In this document: piece by piece, positions 44,201 to 58,210 of the stretch | Position numbering within the stretch: position 1 is the first letter of the stretch | Layout of the letters: the number at the start of each line of letters is the position of its first letter | NCBI RefSeq assembly: GCF_014529535.1 | Contig: NW_023503584.1 | Coordinates: 3,890,832-3,954,831, forward strand | Source of the DNA: Bradysia coprophila | Taxonomy: Eukaryota; Arthropoda; Insecta; Diptera; Sciaridae | Length of the DNA: 64,000 nt | Reading direction: 5' to 3' | The notes under the pieces: generated by a model | What the model saw: the letters and a program-made list of their open reading frames with translations, nothing else | Told to the model about the DNA's origin: nothing | Databases searched by the model: none | Program-made: the position numbers and the translations under genes

Positions 44201-46150
44201 AATCTTACCAAATTCCACAATTTGGTAAAGCGTTGGTCGTCATGACAGCTCTGATTGTTTCATTTAATGCTTCCGAATCTGTTGGCCATAGACGAAACAC
44301 CAAGCATAGCGATAGAAAAAAGAGAGTAGTCAGTCACGACAATGTACCATGTAATTTCACAATTTTACACTATTTTAAGGTCATGGTCATGCGATTAGAA
44401 TAAAAATTCATCTATTTGACATAGGCAGTATTCTATTACTATGCTAGGTGCTTTGTCACTGATCATACTAAAAACGATAAACCGACTTTTTTATTCCATT
44501 TCCCATCGAATGTTATAGTCTAAGTCTCTAAGTGTGTACTTCTTATTGATATTTTGACTGTGTTTTTGATTATATCATTTAAATATTTTGTTTTTGGTTT
44601 TATTTTTCACAATTTTTTTTTAGTTTGAAGAATTGAATTACTCTAGCCTAATTCAGGATTTTCAAAGATGATATCTGGTAACTTTATTATAATATATACG
44701 GATAAATATAGACAGACATCTATAAAAAGGTGTAGTAATTTTCATTTTTTTTATACAAATGGCTCTAAACTATAATATTGATAGTAAAATCTTGATATTG
44801 ACTAGTTAGTATTTTGGTAAAAGTTTAGTCAAATTTAAGTAAATATAACCATCAGTTCTACAGTATATTATTGTAATCATTAAAAATACAAATCTGAAGC
44901 CGTTTGTCACATCTTTTTTTTTATTAATTTTATCATTAACAAACCCTGTTCTATTTAAGAAAAAGAAAAGAAAATTAAGATTCAGAATAGGTCCAGTTCA
45001 GGTTATGCAGAATTAACTCAATCGCCTCCTAGAGACCTAGACAATAGATCAAGGCCTTTTTTCTTAAAAAGGGTTTCTAAGATTTTCCGAAAATTTTATA
45101 GAATAGAATAGTCGTACATATATTGTTCGTTCATTCATAAGTTTATCAACAATCTATGAACAATAGGTGTCAGGCTAATGGTACACGTCCGCAACCTTAT
45201 CTATAATTTGCAGAAAATTGTAGAACTTTTGGCTATACAATATCACAAACCTCCGCTATCGCTTCGGTTTATGATGTAGAAATTAGTTTGATCTGTCGTC
45301 GATGTCAGTGGCTTTCCATTGCACACTTCAGTGATACATTGCTGTATTGACGGTTAAGCTGAGTTGACCTGTGTAGAGATTTAAAGCCTGATTAACAGAG
45401 CAATGCGAAATTGTCAGATGCAAAATTTTCTACCATGACAAGAACCTATACCCTCTCAAGCAACCTACCTAACATGAATTACGGTGGTAAAAAGGCAACG
45501 TATACTTTGCATTTTACATGTAAAATTAGAAATTAGTCAACAGTGTATGATTCCACAAACAAAGAAATAAGAAGGTCTTTTGACAGCGTCAAAATGAAGT
45601 TTGTTTGCTAGAGAGGGAATTGCAACAACAAATTTCATTTGTGAAGAAAAATTTTGAATGAAGTTTTGTGTTAACACATCAGAGGACATTTTTGCTTTGC
45701 TATGTAATTGTGCTGTGCTGTGCAACGGAAAATCACTGATGCAGACTACAAATCATGCCAGCCTCGATTTATTGCATAGCATTCTACGAGACGGTGTTGA
45801 ACTAAAAATGTTCATGAACTGAATCTGACCTGTTGCGAGCCCAAATAGGAAATCAACGAATTAATTTCTTTTAACTTTATTTTTTTTTCATTATTTGTCC
45901 GTGAATGTAGTCTCTCTAAATAGAAGTGTTTGGTTCTGTTTTGTCTTTTCTTCTTTTTATTTGTTTTGTTTTTTTATTCATTCAATTTAAACAAAAATAA
46001 CTTTTCAACATTTGAAACAAATTTCTTTTCATTTCTTTGATCCCCTAAAATATTTCTAACTACAAAATCCATTAAATTCTACATTTTATTTTCTGGTTTT
46101 CTTTTTATTTTCAATTTTTGTACCGAAAACTGGTGTGATTGTTCCAAATT
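41205..46150. other. Intergenic, no supported gene
   Basis: Long AT-rich stretch with only short unconserved frames. Features seen: a hydrophobic mini-frame at 41350 followed by a donor-like CAGTAAGT; a (TTG)n run near 42490; and a weak hairpin at about 44180-44250 (TTACCAAATTCCACAATTTGGTAA). A 30-bp match to the inner end of the 24-kb element lies at 45590-45620. The last bases are the 3' flank of the VWC gene, with AATAAA on the minus strand near 46085. Confidence 0.5.
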
Positions 46151-49100
46151 TTAATAACCGGTGGCATCGAATAGATCGGGTAGTATGAGTGGTGGACAGT
46201 TGTGTGGACTGCAGGTGACTCTGGGTCCTTCACTGTCACTGCCTTGTGTACATACGCATTGTAAACAGTTACCGGTTTCTTGTGGTAGTATTGTGCCCAC
46301 TTTGTATGTCTTACCTGGATAATTACAAATTTTAGAATTGAAGAATTGCGTCAATTTTGTGTATTTTAAGTATTTTTGATGGTTAATATAATTAGCGATT
46401 CGACGAACATATAACGGTTCAATGAATTGTTTGATCCCTGGAAATATAAGATCCAAGAAACTCAATCCAATTCAGGTAATTAATTCCACTTGCGACGTTA
46501 CCGTATTAACTCACGTATCGTAATATTGTGTTCATCTGGTAACGCATGTGGAATGAATAACATAAATTGGATTGAATTTATCGGATCTTGAAATTCCACG
46601 AATGTAGAGCGATAAAAGTGATGTTTTATGAATGATTCTCGACTGGATTGGTGAAGCACCTCGATTAATAATTACATTGAATCCAAGCTTTCCGTTTTAT
46701 CTAAGAGAAAAGAAAAACACTGCAGGGCAATAACACGTATAAAACATCGAGAAAATGAGAGAAAATCAGTAAAAATAATGGATTCAGCAGACGAATGGAA
46801 AACTTTGTTCAAACACAGAGATGTAGACAAAAAATTACGACGTTCATTTCTCTTCTTCAATCAAAACAAAATAAAAATTGGATTCAGTAAGTCAAAATGC
46901 TACCTTTTGTGTAGAAAAACAATGGGAAGCATAGAATTACTCTACCAGACGCTACGACTTGAATATTTCAGTAACTCTACTCGTCTTTGGATGTCATTTA
47001 TTGGTGTCGCGATGTTTTACAGGTATAAAAAGTCATCTAACGTTTAGTGTATTGTCTTCAATGTATATAATACAGACTTTATGCGCTGGAACGATGATTA
47101 ATAAAATAATTAAATCTCAAATTAGTAGCATTCGTTGTTACCGTTTCATGCTTAAGTGTGCAGTAAATCTAGTAAAGCTCCCGTAGTATATATGCTCACA
47201 AATGAGTACATATTGCCGAAGCGTTTTCTGTATATGATTTTCATTAGCGAAATTATAATTTTTTGTCAAATATACGAAATTCATTGTACCGTTTCCATTT
47301 TACGCATCATTAAAATATATTTTTATTAGATTTTCCCTGCGACGTCTTAATCAACCGTCAACAGGAAACTAATTTCATTTCCAATATAGAAAGCTCCCAT
47401 ATAGAAAGCGAACACATTTTCTTCCATTATTATATTTAAATAAGAATATATAAAGCATACGAAACGTTCGACTGCTACCAGCTCACATTAGAAACCATCT
47501 ATCATAATTGTTGATAATATATTGTTCTCGTAACGCACATATTTATATAATATAAAATGCCGCCATAGCTTACACACGTCTATATATAATATATATGCCC
47601 TATCCCAGTCAAGTATCAGATTTGTCTGCTTTTATATAGAAAAGATAATTACAAAAATTGATTTTCGTCAAAGCGCATAAAAATATATGACATAAATGTT
47701 ATAGAGCTTCGGGGGAAAAATCTTAAGTTGATTTCGTTGTTTCCTTGCCGCTTAATTAAACTAAAATATTTATTATTACGTTGAATTTAATACAGGAAAA
47801 CCTAATTACTCTCTGTGAATTTATGGATTTAGTGATTGTTGAATAATGTTGTCGACGTTTTTTTATTATTGACAGAAAAGTGAGGCACAATAAATGACGG
47901 TAAAATTGAAGGAGCATGAGAAAATTCTAATTCGATTTGATTACAATATACAGTATCGAGGACAGAAGCTGTAAACTCTGAGTTTCTATCGATGTTTTAA
48001 TGGAACGGTGAAACGATTCCACAACAACTTCTTGAAGACTGTAATGAATAACCCTTATGCTGTGTCCTTCAATGATTAAAATACGTAATTTGTGTTACGA
48101 TTTTGAATAGTTAAATGCAGAAGTGGGACACGTCACATTAGCGAAATATAAGAAAAATTAAATTTTATTTATTCAGCGACGTTGCGAATAAACTTACTTT
48201 TTGTTTAAATCAACGCACTTCAAGTATGCGTGGTACTCTAAATAGAGTACTGAAACTGGTGGACAGTGTATCATACAAATGTAAAACACTGTAAAAACAT
48301 TTTCATGTAAAATGGAGTACTTTCTGTAGCGTGAAGTGCATTCTTTAAATTTATCAAGTAAACATCTCCTGACAGCCTATTTGAAATAGAGCTAAATCAA
48401 TGAAATTTTATTTTTCTTATAATTCGCCAATGTGACACGTCTCGCTTCTGTATTTAACTATTCATTTAAGAAACACTGTATTGAAGTACACGGAAAATCC
48501 CAATATACGTGAGGGAGCTATAAGTGGACTTAGCATCCACATTTTTTGGCATATAGCTGTGAAATACATATTGCGAAGACTGTAGTTAAAATAGCTATGT
48601 AATTTATATTATAGCTTTGAGACGCATTTCAAATCTATAACGAGAAATATTTTTTTTACAAACTTTCATGCATTTTGCGGTCACCAATCCAAGTACTAAC
48701 CGCGCCGATTGATACTTAACTTGAGAATCCGACCGTCACCTATGCTGCTGATGTGCTAACTTTGCTTGTGCTTTAACACGTTCTTATTTCGAAGCCTTGC
48801 TCCGGCAATATAAATTCTGCAGCTATATTATGTGGCACACAGCCTAATTCAAGTTTCTAGTTTTTATATTTTACTTTTGTGAGTTGTCACTACAACGATT
48901 GTTTTAGGTTCTGAAAGAAAGTGAATCTCGCGAAGAATCGTTAATTCAATTTTTAGACCCGTACGAAGTACTGGGGTCTTATAGGTTTACGCATACGTTT
49001 GTAACACGTCGAATTGGACTCCCTGAGTAAGGGGAAACCTATTGTGGTTGTCTAGAGATGCCAAATCCGCGAAAAAAAAATGTCCGTCTGTCTGTCCGTC

Positions 49101-52100
49101 TGTCTGTCTGCACGATAACTTGAGTAAAACGCATCCGATTTTGAAAATTCTTTTTTTTCCCGTTTGGTAATGTCAAAAGACAGGCTAAGTTCGAAGATGA
49201 GTGATTTTGGATCGACCCCTCCCGAGCTATGGCCCAATAAGTGCTTTACGGTTTTTCGAAGATATCTCCGGACATTTAAACGTTAAACTTGTAAGTGATA
49301 CGTCAAATAAAAGGTATTTACAATACCGATCGACAAAAAAAAAGTTTATGGAAATCGGATGACCGACTCGTGAGTTAGACCCCTTGGTGTGGAACAGGCA
49401 CAGGGCGGCAAGCAGTTTTTGCTTGTAGGTCGGCCACATTTGAACATATTTCGTCTGTTTTAGCTTTATTAGATAGGTATTGACCGTACCAATCAGGGAA
49501 AAATTTTTTTATGAAGTACAGTGAACGTGGTGTATTTTGACAATATCTCGAGTAAATTTTGACCGAATTTCATGAATTTTTTTTGTTTGAAAGGTATTAA
49601 CGAATGTAAAGCGTCGGTACTATTTCCGGTCTCCTAACAAAATGGCTGCCGGCGGCCATATTGGATTTTAGTAAAACGATATAAAGTGGGAAAAATGATG
49701 CTTAGAGAGTTTCTGTTAACATGGAAATAATGTGTTAAGTGTGAGGGGTTTCAGGGATTCCATATATGGACATCTATATATACCTATATACAGCTATATT
49801 GAGCTATATACAGGCATATAGAGCTATATAATAGCATATTCCTCTGTGAAATGTTTATTTACAGTGAAATATAGGTAAATATAGCGGTATATAGCTGTTT
49901 AAATAGGAATTTATGAAATTTGACTTCGTACGGGGCTGTCTATATTGCCTCCGGCAATTTAATTGTATATGATAACAAGGCAAAGAGTGGATAATGTAAG
50001 TGATTTAAAAGGAAGAATAGTTTTTCAGCAGAGAAGAAAATGAAGTGAGAGAAATGAAGAGTTTCACATTAAAGGCTTTTGATACGAATAGGTGTTTCGT
50101 ACGGGTCGGCGTTAGCTATGTTTTTCTGTGAAATGACGAGTTTGATTTTTATGACTTGGCTTACTAATTAATTCGTTTCTGACGCGGTGAAATTTCTGAT
50201 ATTTTGATTCGTCTGTGTTTGTACGGATTCTGACTATTGAAGAGGTATTACTACAACCTGATGATCAAGCGTCATTACAATCAACCAAGCCAGTTAGAAC
50301 AGTTTTTTATTGATATATTAATATTGAGTCCGACCAAGCGTCAGTACGAATCATAACTTGAATTCATGTTCCCATACATTTTCTGATATGACGCTCACAG
50401 CTATATTTTTCATACGTCAAATATGCGTTACACAGCTATGATATAGAGTACAGCCACAATATGCAGATCCTAGCTATAAAATGTGTCCATGGTGCATAAT
50501 GTAGCTCTGTAATCCATACTATAGTTGTGTAACTCATATTGCACGTGAATAACCAACATTAACAGAATATGCGTTTAGTATATTTTTATAAGTCATGCAG
50601 CTATATTATAAAAACTAAAGCTATATTATAAGTTACACAGCCTTTATCGAAATTCCCGGATTTTCCATGTATGGTTCGTCAGTATAGCGAGGAAATGTAA
50701 GATTTGTTTTTAATCATAACTTTGGCTGTCAGACAACCAATCAGATAAAAATTGTACTCGAATGTATTTAGTGTTAGTATACCTCTTCTGTATATCCGGG
50801 GTACTTTTTACATTAGAGGTTATTATTAAAGTTCCCAATTGAGAAGCAATAATGCTAAGTTGTGCGACGAGAATTAATTTTCGAACCTTCAAATTGTAAA
50901 AGTGCTTCTGGTTTTAAGCTCAGCTTGGTAATGAAGTTTTCGACTGTTTCAATGTTAAAACTATACACTACATTAAGAGCTTCTGAAACAAACCTATTCA
51001 GAATATTGCACTACATTGAAAAGTTTGCCAACTTTAAATTGGAATATGTATGGCTTGATTCAAAAGGCACAAGCCATGCGTTACTCCGCTTAGGTGTGAT
51101 TGTTTGGCTTTGGAAAATTCGCCTAAGGCCGGCCGGCGTAAATTCATTATTTTTACAAATTTCGAACTTTTTACATGTCCTTGTGTCACTCAATCCTGGC
51201 TTCAGGACTCTTTGATTAAATAAAATTTTGGAACTTCATATTTTTGGAAAATTAATTACAAAACAAACTTCAGTCAAAAGTTTTTGTTCCGAACAATAAT
51301 TCCAATAAGAATGTTAAGCATGAGTCCTTATAGCACGTCGCATATTATACCTGGAAATGATGACAATATTTTTGATGTGGGTCGGTTAGGAAACATTTCG
51401 CACAATTTATAATCTACTAACCCATTTTATGAATACCGGAAAGTTTTATCCAGTTTTACATTTAAAATAATGATTTTACATTCATTTGATGAATTATCAT
51501 CGACAATGTAACGGGCATTGAGTAATTCATAATAATAATGAGTAACGACCACCTGCGAAGCCAAAAAAAATAAACCGGCAGGCAGACGCACACAAAAAAG
51601 CAAGGCAATAAATTACGGTACTCGATTTATCTTTAAAAAAAAATCGGATGTTTCCCCATTTATATTCTGAATTTCCAGTTTTTATAACGAACAAAAATAA
51701 TAATAATTGAGATATACACTCCACGGTGAATGGATTCTCATCTCCTAATAAATAAATTGAAAAATAAATTGTCTGATAGACGTCTGATGCCTGAAATTGA
51801 TCGGTGAATTGCTTCTATTTATACGCTTCCAAATAATGGCACACAACAATAATAATGGTATGAAATCAAAATTTTGCTATTATATCGCTACCTACATCCT
51901 TCACATATATATATTCTGGTTCTTTTTTTTGTTGGGATGTTCTGTGTTGTGTAATATGGATTCGTTTATATCAAAGTATTTTGTACTATTTCCGGAACAT
52001 TCAGTTTTTTGTATACACAACAATGATCGCCATATCAAGTCGCTTGATTTCTTAGCACAATCGTTTTTATTTAAATCAACACCGAAAGATATCGAATTTG

Positions 52101-55100
52101 GATAGACAGAGCTTTTTCTTTACAAATGAAAAAGGAAATTCAATGTATGGAAACGGTTTGGGTACGTAAACAAGGACAACCAATAAGTTTTGTTTTCTCA
52201 TGAAGTACAAAATACTAAAACACCAAGACGTTCGAGAAACAGATTCAATTCTGTGATGGCCCAACTACAGACCGTCACGAGTCTGCAAGGATGTAGGTTA
52301 TGAATTGAAATTTCATTTCAACTATGATTCGCTAGACTTGTTTGTATGCATATTGATATAGTGGTCTTAGAGCATTGTATCAAGCACCACTGTTGCCATG
52401 AGTCATGGCGTGACATAATATTAAAGCAAAACGTCGAAGGACGTATTAAATTTTCTCTCAGATCGAAACAGTGGTAAAACGTCGTTTCAAACTGCTAGAT
52501 TTAATGATTTTACAATATATACACTTGCTTGCTGAAATAAATAACAACGAAAAAGGTCTCACTCAGGGTGGTGAGTGGTGAACTGAGGCAATTCTGAGGA
52601 TAGAATGTATTCCATTTAAGATTGAAGTGCCTCATCCCAAGCGTTCATTGAAATGCCGTCTTTGATAACTAAAATTTTTTGAATTTATCTTCAATTAATC
52701 CTGAATTTAAAAGTCTTAGAAAGCCATAAGCATGCCACTTCTCTCAAAGTTACTGAAAACATAAAAAAAGAAACTGAAAGCAGCAAAGTGCACAATCCTC
52801 CACTTGTTCTATACGACGGTGTTTTCTGAACAAATTTATTAAGAGTTGTTCAGTGCAACTTTTGGCCAGACGTTTTTTTTTATTTGAGCAAAAACGGTAA
52901 CGATAAAAACAATCTCTTCAAAAGGCGGTTTTTCGGTGAGAGCCAACCCATAGTTTGGTTATTTTACAACGCTAATTTATATATAAAACGCTTTTAACCA
53001 ATGTTATACGTTCTAAAGCATTTATTTGAGGATTTTGTTCCGTAAACTGACAGAGCCTACGAAATGTATGAAATCCTTGCGTAAAAAGATTCATATTTTA
53101 ACAACGAATGAACAATGACATTGAAGTGGATAATAACGTTAATGTATACCAATGCATGTAACTCAGTATAAAAGTGTGAAAAAGAACTGAAACAAAAATT
53201 CGTTGCAATAAAGTTGTCGTGGAGAATAAACGAGAAAGTATTTGTTATCAGGAGTACATGAAATTGCAAAGAAAAATGTATGTACGATTCTGATGTGTAC
53301 TCTTCTTACAAAATGTGTTGCAGTGGTTGCGACTGATGTATTCACTTCGTCGACAAAATGTGTTGGCGATTTCTCTAACATCCGTATGGCGTATGAATAC
53401 ATGTCAAAATACGTATGATCTCCTGATCGTTTTTTCATATCGCACATCGAAAAAATCGAAATTGAAAAATGTTGTTGTAAGGCATGTGCCAGACAGGTTG
53501 ACAGTTTTGTACATTTTTACACCTTACAAATGATTTTGCTTACCACAAATTTATTTCGCTTATCAGTAGAGAAAATTGTTTTAAAAACAGTTCGAAGAGA
53601 GTATTGGCTGCGAGTTAATAGAGAACTTTAGCAAATCACACAATAATGACAAAACCAATAATTTCCAACAATAACGAAAACGATATTGACACGGAAAAAT
53701 TTTATCATTGTGAATGAGGCCAGTTGTTCACAAATCATGGTGTGTTACGCAGTGGTAGAATTCCAACTTTCTTGTGAAAGTACTTTAACAAAAATTAAAT
53801 TCAAATAGAAAAATATAATCTTTCGGGTTGAACTTTTCTATACACTGCCGTATGGGATACCGGTAACTCTGATACGAAAATGCGTGTATCTTGGTTGGGA
53901 TACCGGCATCAGTGATAAAAAATGCGTGTATCTCAGTTGGGATACCGGTCTCCCGGTATAACTAAAAGGAAAATCCACATTTTCTAGGTCGGGATACCGG
54001 TATCTCTGATACGAAAATGCGTGTATCTCAGTTGGGATACCGGCATCCGTGATACAAAATGCGTGTATCTCAATTGGGATACCGGCATCTGTGATACAAA
54101 GTGCGTGTATCTCAATTGGGATACCGGCATCTGTGATACAAAATGCGTGTATCTCAATTGGGATACCGGTATCCCGGTACAAATAAAAGGAAAATCCACA
54201 CTTTCTAGTTCGGAATACCGGTATCACTGATACAAAATGCGTGTATCTCAGTTGGGATACCGGCATCCCGGTACAAATAAAAGGAAAATACACACTTTCT
54301 AGTTCGGGATACCGGTATCACTGATACAAAATGCGTATATCTCAGTTGGGATACCGGTATCCCGGTATAAATAAAAGGAAAATCCACACTTTCTAGTTCG
54401 GGATATCTGTATCACTGATACAAAATGCATGTATCTCAATTGGGATACCGGTATCCCGGTATAAGTCAAAGGAAAATCCACATTTTCTAGGTCGGGATAT
54501 CGGTATCTCCGATACAAAATACGTGTATCTCAGTTGGGATACCGGCATCCGTGATACAAAATGTGTGTATCTCAATTGGGATACCGGTATCCCGGTATAA
54601 ATAAAAGGAAAATCGAGACTTTCCAGTTCGGGATACCGGTATCACTGATACAAAATGCGTGTATCTCAGTTGAGAGACCGGCATCTGTGATATACAAAAT
54701 GCGTGTATCTTAGTTGGGATACCAGCATCTGTGATACAAAATTCGTGTATCTCAATTGGGATACCGGTATCCCGGTATAAGTCAAAGGAAAATCGGCATT
54801 TTCTAGGTCGGGAAATCGGTATATATCTGATACGAAAATGCGTGTATCTCAGTTGGGATACCGGCATTTGTGATATAAAATGCGCGGCGCGAAATTACTA
54901 GCTATCGCATTGCCACAGTTTATATAGACACCCGAAAAAATATTTTTTCTTTTTGAATTTAATTTTGGTTAAAGTCTGAATTCTACCACCACATAACACA
55001 CCATGATTTGTGAACATATTTACCTATCCCGCCTCATTCACAATGATAAAATTTTTCCGTGTCAATATCGTTTTCGTTATTGTTGGAAATTATTGGTTTT

Positions 55101-58100
55101 GTCATTATTGTGTGATTTGCTAAAGTTCTCTAATAAGATAGACATGAAGTCGAAGTTCTTAAATTGAAAAAAGCAACACAACTATCGAGATATCGATCGA
55201 TACAATAAAGTACAACCAAAACGTTGCAACTGTATACACAAAGTTAAGTAAGCACAAAAGAAACTGTAACTTCGTAACAAGATATCCATTTACAGTTGCA
55301 AAACTATAGTCCCTAAATTACCTTTTCATAAAACGTAAAATTTCTGTATCCGGTTTGCCTCCTCTTCTCAGAAAAAAAATATTTTCCACTTGAAATATTA
55401 TGAATGTTCGATAATGTAAATGTAATGAACCCACGAAATTCTTTATTCTAAGTTTCTTGTTCTCTTTGATAAAATGTGATGGATGATACAGCACCGAATA
55501 GGAGACAGGTTGAGTACCGGCTAAAGCGTGGTGAGGTCTTTTTGTTTGCTTCTTCAGTTAACTTTTAACTTGAAGGTTTGATGGTAAAATGTCTTCGGAT
55601 CAAAGGCCACTATCAAAGTTTTTGAGTTGAGTTGAGTTCGAATGCAAAATATTATACATTAGAAAAGGAGTAAGTGTGTGGGGAGGGGTCCGCAGTAAAT
55701 AGCGCTCCTAGGCCTTCATTGAGTAGATTCCGCTTTTATTTCCTATTTTCGATGAAGGGGGTAGAAATGGCATAATGGTTGAAGAAAATGATGCCGTTCG
55801 GATTGTGGAAGACCTTTGCGTTTTAACAGCAAATTGCAGTAATGTCGTTGTCGGCAAATCCAGGTTCATAGCCAGAAATGTTATACGGAGAATAAAAACC
55901 TATTTTTTGAGCAACTCAGAGGGAAATCAGCCTACCTGAGAAAATTTCCCTGGGAAAATTTAAAATGTTTAGTCTTAAAAGCTCATGCAAAGGGTTTACA
56001 AGACGAGCTTTAAGCACCATTTCAACATTTAGGTGCAAAAACTTTTATCTGCAAATTGGTTTACTTTGACGATTTGGATTTTGTACCACGTCTTCGGTCG
56101 GTACATAACTTCCAAAGCGTCAAATTAAACATTTTAGACAGAGGTGGATACGCGTGACTATGTACTTGCAAATAAAGGGGTTAGAGTCAGTGACAGAAAT
56201 CTGAAATTAGAGTCAAATCCACAGTATCTTAAATCAAACTAGGTATAACTTAAGCTCGGAGCTTTCAACTTCCATTCAAAAATCATAGAAATTTTAAAGC
56301 TTCGAGCTTTTGGCACAATGCAGTTCTGATTTATCGCGATAGAATGGAACTAGCAATAGCCACAAAAACAAAAATTGTTACCGTCTGTTGGTAGTGAAAA
56401 TCTCCAACGAGAACCTTCATTTCGATCAGTAGGATCAGTAGTCATCTTATTGCATTGCCTGTCAGCATTATATCAAACGCTGCTAATGCAATAAATCAAC
56501 GAGTACAAATTTTAATAAAAAAGGGAAGAGACTAACAGGTTGAACAGAGTATCCAAACGGATTTATTTTTTAAGGAAAAAATACCTAAAATTGCTTTGAA
56601 ATATGGATATGCATTGTTGGTAACATGTCAGAAAAAGTATGAAAAATTACACAAATATTCCCACGCTGGTAAATGTGTGTGTGTGCGTGTGTTTTTGCTT
56701 TTTCCATCAAAACTTTAACTTTTCAATAAACATTCATTTCCGAACTCTTTGCCAGAAGTCGAAACAAGTAAATAATTTCCAGGAAAAATAAAGAAAATTT
56801 GCGGAAACATGGTAAATGGTAAATTGAATGTGAATATAAGAGTAGCATACCCATCACAATACATTCCGAATGGGCGTTAATAGCTGCAGTTGTTGTCGTT
56901 GTAGTCGCTTTAGGTCCATCATTAAGTTCAGTCGTTTGTGCACCTGTAACACCGATTGTACTCGATATTACTGGCTTGGGAGATGTTTGAAAGTCGTTAA
57001 GGCCATCACGAAATTGTGCGATTACATCGTCGCTTGCCAACGTATCGGTCTTTTCAATTTTCCCAGACGATGTAATCACATAGTGTTGCGATAACGGTAC
57101 GTTCATTAATTCAATTCGCTTTCGGTTGATATTTTCATTTTCCACATCATCGTTCAGAGTATTCTCATCGGCGACGTTGGCAATTTTTCGGATATTTTCA
57201 ATGAAGACACCGTTTTTGTTGATTATTGTTTTTTCGTAATAACCTTTTTCGTCATTACTGTTACGCGCTTCAACCGTTATTTTATTGTCTATTATAATAG
57301 GATTTGCCGTAATAATCCTCAATTTATCGTTCATGTCATTTGACGTTTGATGTTCATTCGGTTCGTTAGTGTCATTCGCATTGAATATATTCTCTGGTAT
57401 CGTCGATGAGGGTGAATCATCCATCGCATTTATTACACTAATCGGTGAAGCTGATATTTTTGTTGAAATGACGGTATTATTGTTTTGGGCTTCGACATCA
57501 ACGTTTTCGTTTAGTAAATGGGTTGGAAGATGTTGGGGGAAATTAACAACACTTTGTGGTATTCCTTTCAGCCATGCATTCTGCTGCTTTCGGTGGTTGT
57601 GGTGTTTTGGCTTTTTTGGTGGTTTTCGTAGATGATGTTCTTAAGTGGAGAGAGGGGTAGAGGAAAAATCAATGAAACCTGCGTTTTATTACCGAATTTT
57701 GTAATTTTCACTTACCACATTTCTTCCACCAGCAAAATATTTCCCCATCAACGCAAAGACAAATCTCGCACGGATCTACCCTGGAAATCTATTTTGAAAG
57801 AATCAAAAGTTCTTACATTGAGACAGAGAGCAGAAACTAATTAAATCTAAAAATCAAAATTGAAAAATAAATCAAGTCGGGGCTAAGATTTTCGGTAATA
57901 TAAACTCTCGTAATTTTAGTTGAAACTTTATGCAAATCTGCAAGTTATTAAATTTACTTCAGTCTTCAACCCTTGCTACTTGGAAAGTTTCTACATTTTC
58001 ATTCGTATTTCAATGCAATTACCTTCTGTCCGTGCAAATAGCGTACATTTGCATTGTAGCAAGACGATGCACCAATATTACCCGACTGTGAATGATATCC

Positions 58101-58210
58101 GCTAACATCTTCAGACAGTAGTCGTGGATCATATCGGGCTTGTGATTGTTCTTTATCCATATCGCTTATTTCAGAGTATTTTCCATCTTCGTTGTCGTAT
58201 TCTATGTGAG
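46151..58210 (-). CDS. Secreted VWC-domain protein, 3' four exons
   Basis: Minus-strand exons 58210-58023, 57788-57716, 57639-56851 and 46314-46151 join in frame through GT-AG introns, giving about 404 residues. The first exon here opens in phase 1, so upstream exons are missing. A first VWC module spans exons 1-2: CYNANVRYLHGQK, ISRVDPCEICLC, then GEIFCWWKKC. A His/Lys-rich then acidic Asn/Thr-rich linker of about 260 residues follows. A second VWC-like module spans exons 3-4: SECIVMGKTYKVGTILPQ, GNCLQCVC, then VTCSPHNC, ending DLFDATGY. VWC modules bind extracellular ligands such as BMPs or matrix proteins, but the role here is unknown. The last intron is about 10.5 kb. Joining the final exon to the rest rests on phase (1/1) and on completion of the VWC cysteine pattern. 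No ortholog is named. Confidence 0.75.
48105..48463. mobile_element. Foldback MITE inside the VWC gene intron
   Basis: The arms GAATAGTTAAATGCAGAAGT... and the reverse complement ...CTTCTGTATTTAACTATTC pair over about 65 bp. A second pair nested inside (GCACTTCAAGTATGCGTGGTACTC with GGAGTACTTTCTGTAGCGTGAAGTGC) makes a two-tier palindrome. Non-coding. Confidence 0.75.
48957..49934. mobile_element. Element bounded by ACCCGTACGAAGT
   Basis: ACCCGTACGAAGT at the left and ACTTCGTACGGG at the right form a 12-bp inverted terminal match about 980 bp apart. The interior has a (GTCTGTCC)n run near 49081-49110, several short frames without known domains, and GGCTGCCGGCGGCCATATTGG. The class is not identified. 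Confidence 0.5.
50650..53615. other. Intronic sequence, no supported gene
   Basis: Part of the long VWC intron. Several frames of 60-117 codons exist on both strands but none has a recognisable motif or splice logic. 50400-50640 is rich in AGCTATATT/CACAGCTAT motifs, also seen at 48540-48620. Confidence 0.5.
53621..55130. mobile_element. TIR element with an internal minisatellite
   Basis: The terminal inverted repeats, about 220 bp each, start GAGAACTTTAGCAAATCACA and are nearly identical for the first 100 bp (53621-53840 against 55130-54905). TAATA flanks both sides (53616-53620 and 55131-55135), a perfect 5-bp target duplication. The interior is a tandem array (53840-54890). No transposase. 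The design resembles Tetris-like foldbacks of Drosophila, whose internal repeats can seed satellites. Confidence 0.88.
53840..54890. repeat. Minisatellite array, GGATACCGG-type units
   Basis: About twenty units of roughly 45-50 bp built on GTATCTCAATTGGGATACCGG plus CATC or TATC, then TGATACAAAATGC. Longer units insert CCCGGTATAAATAAAAGGAAAATCCACACTTTCTAG. GATACCGGTATC is itself a palindrome. Irregular alternation of short and long units gives a higher-order pattern. Apparent long frames here come only from the periodicity. Confidence 0.92.
55136..56850. other. Intronic sequence, no supported gene
   Basis: Remainder of the long VWC intron next to the donor at 56850. Contains GAGTTGAGTTGAGTT near 55625 and a (GT)n run near 56680. 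No coding signal. Confidence 0.5.

Noticed and set aside
53838-54867. CRISPR-like or coding interpretation of the GGATACCGG array
   Set aside because: Units are contiguous without unique spacers, the array lies inside TIRs in a eukaryotic genome, and the open frames simply follow the periodicity.
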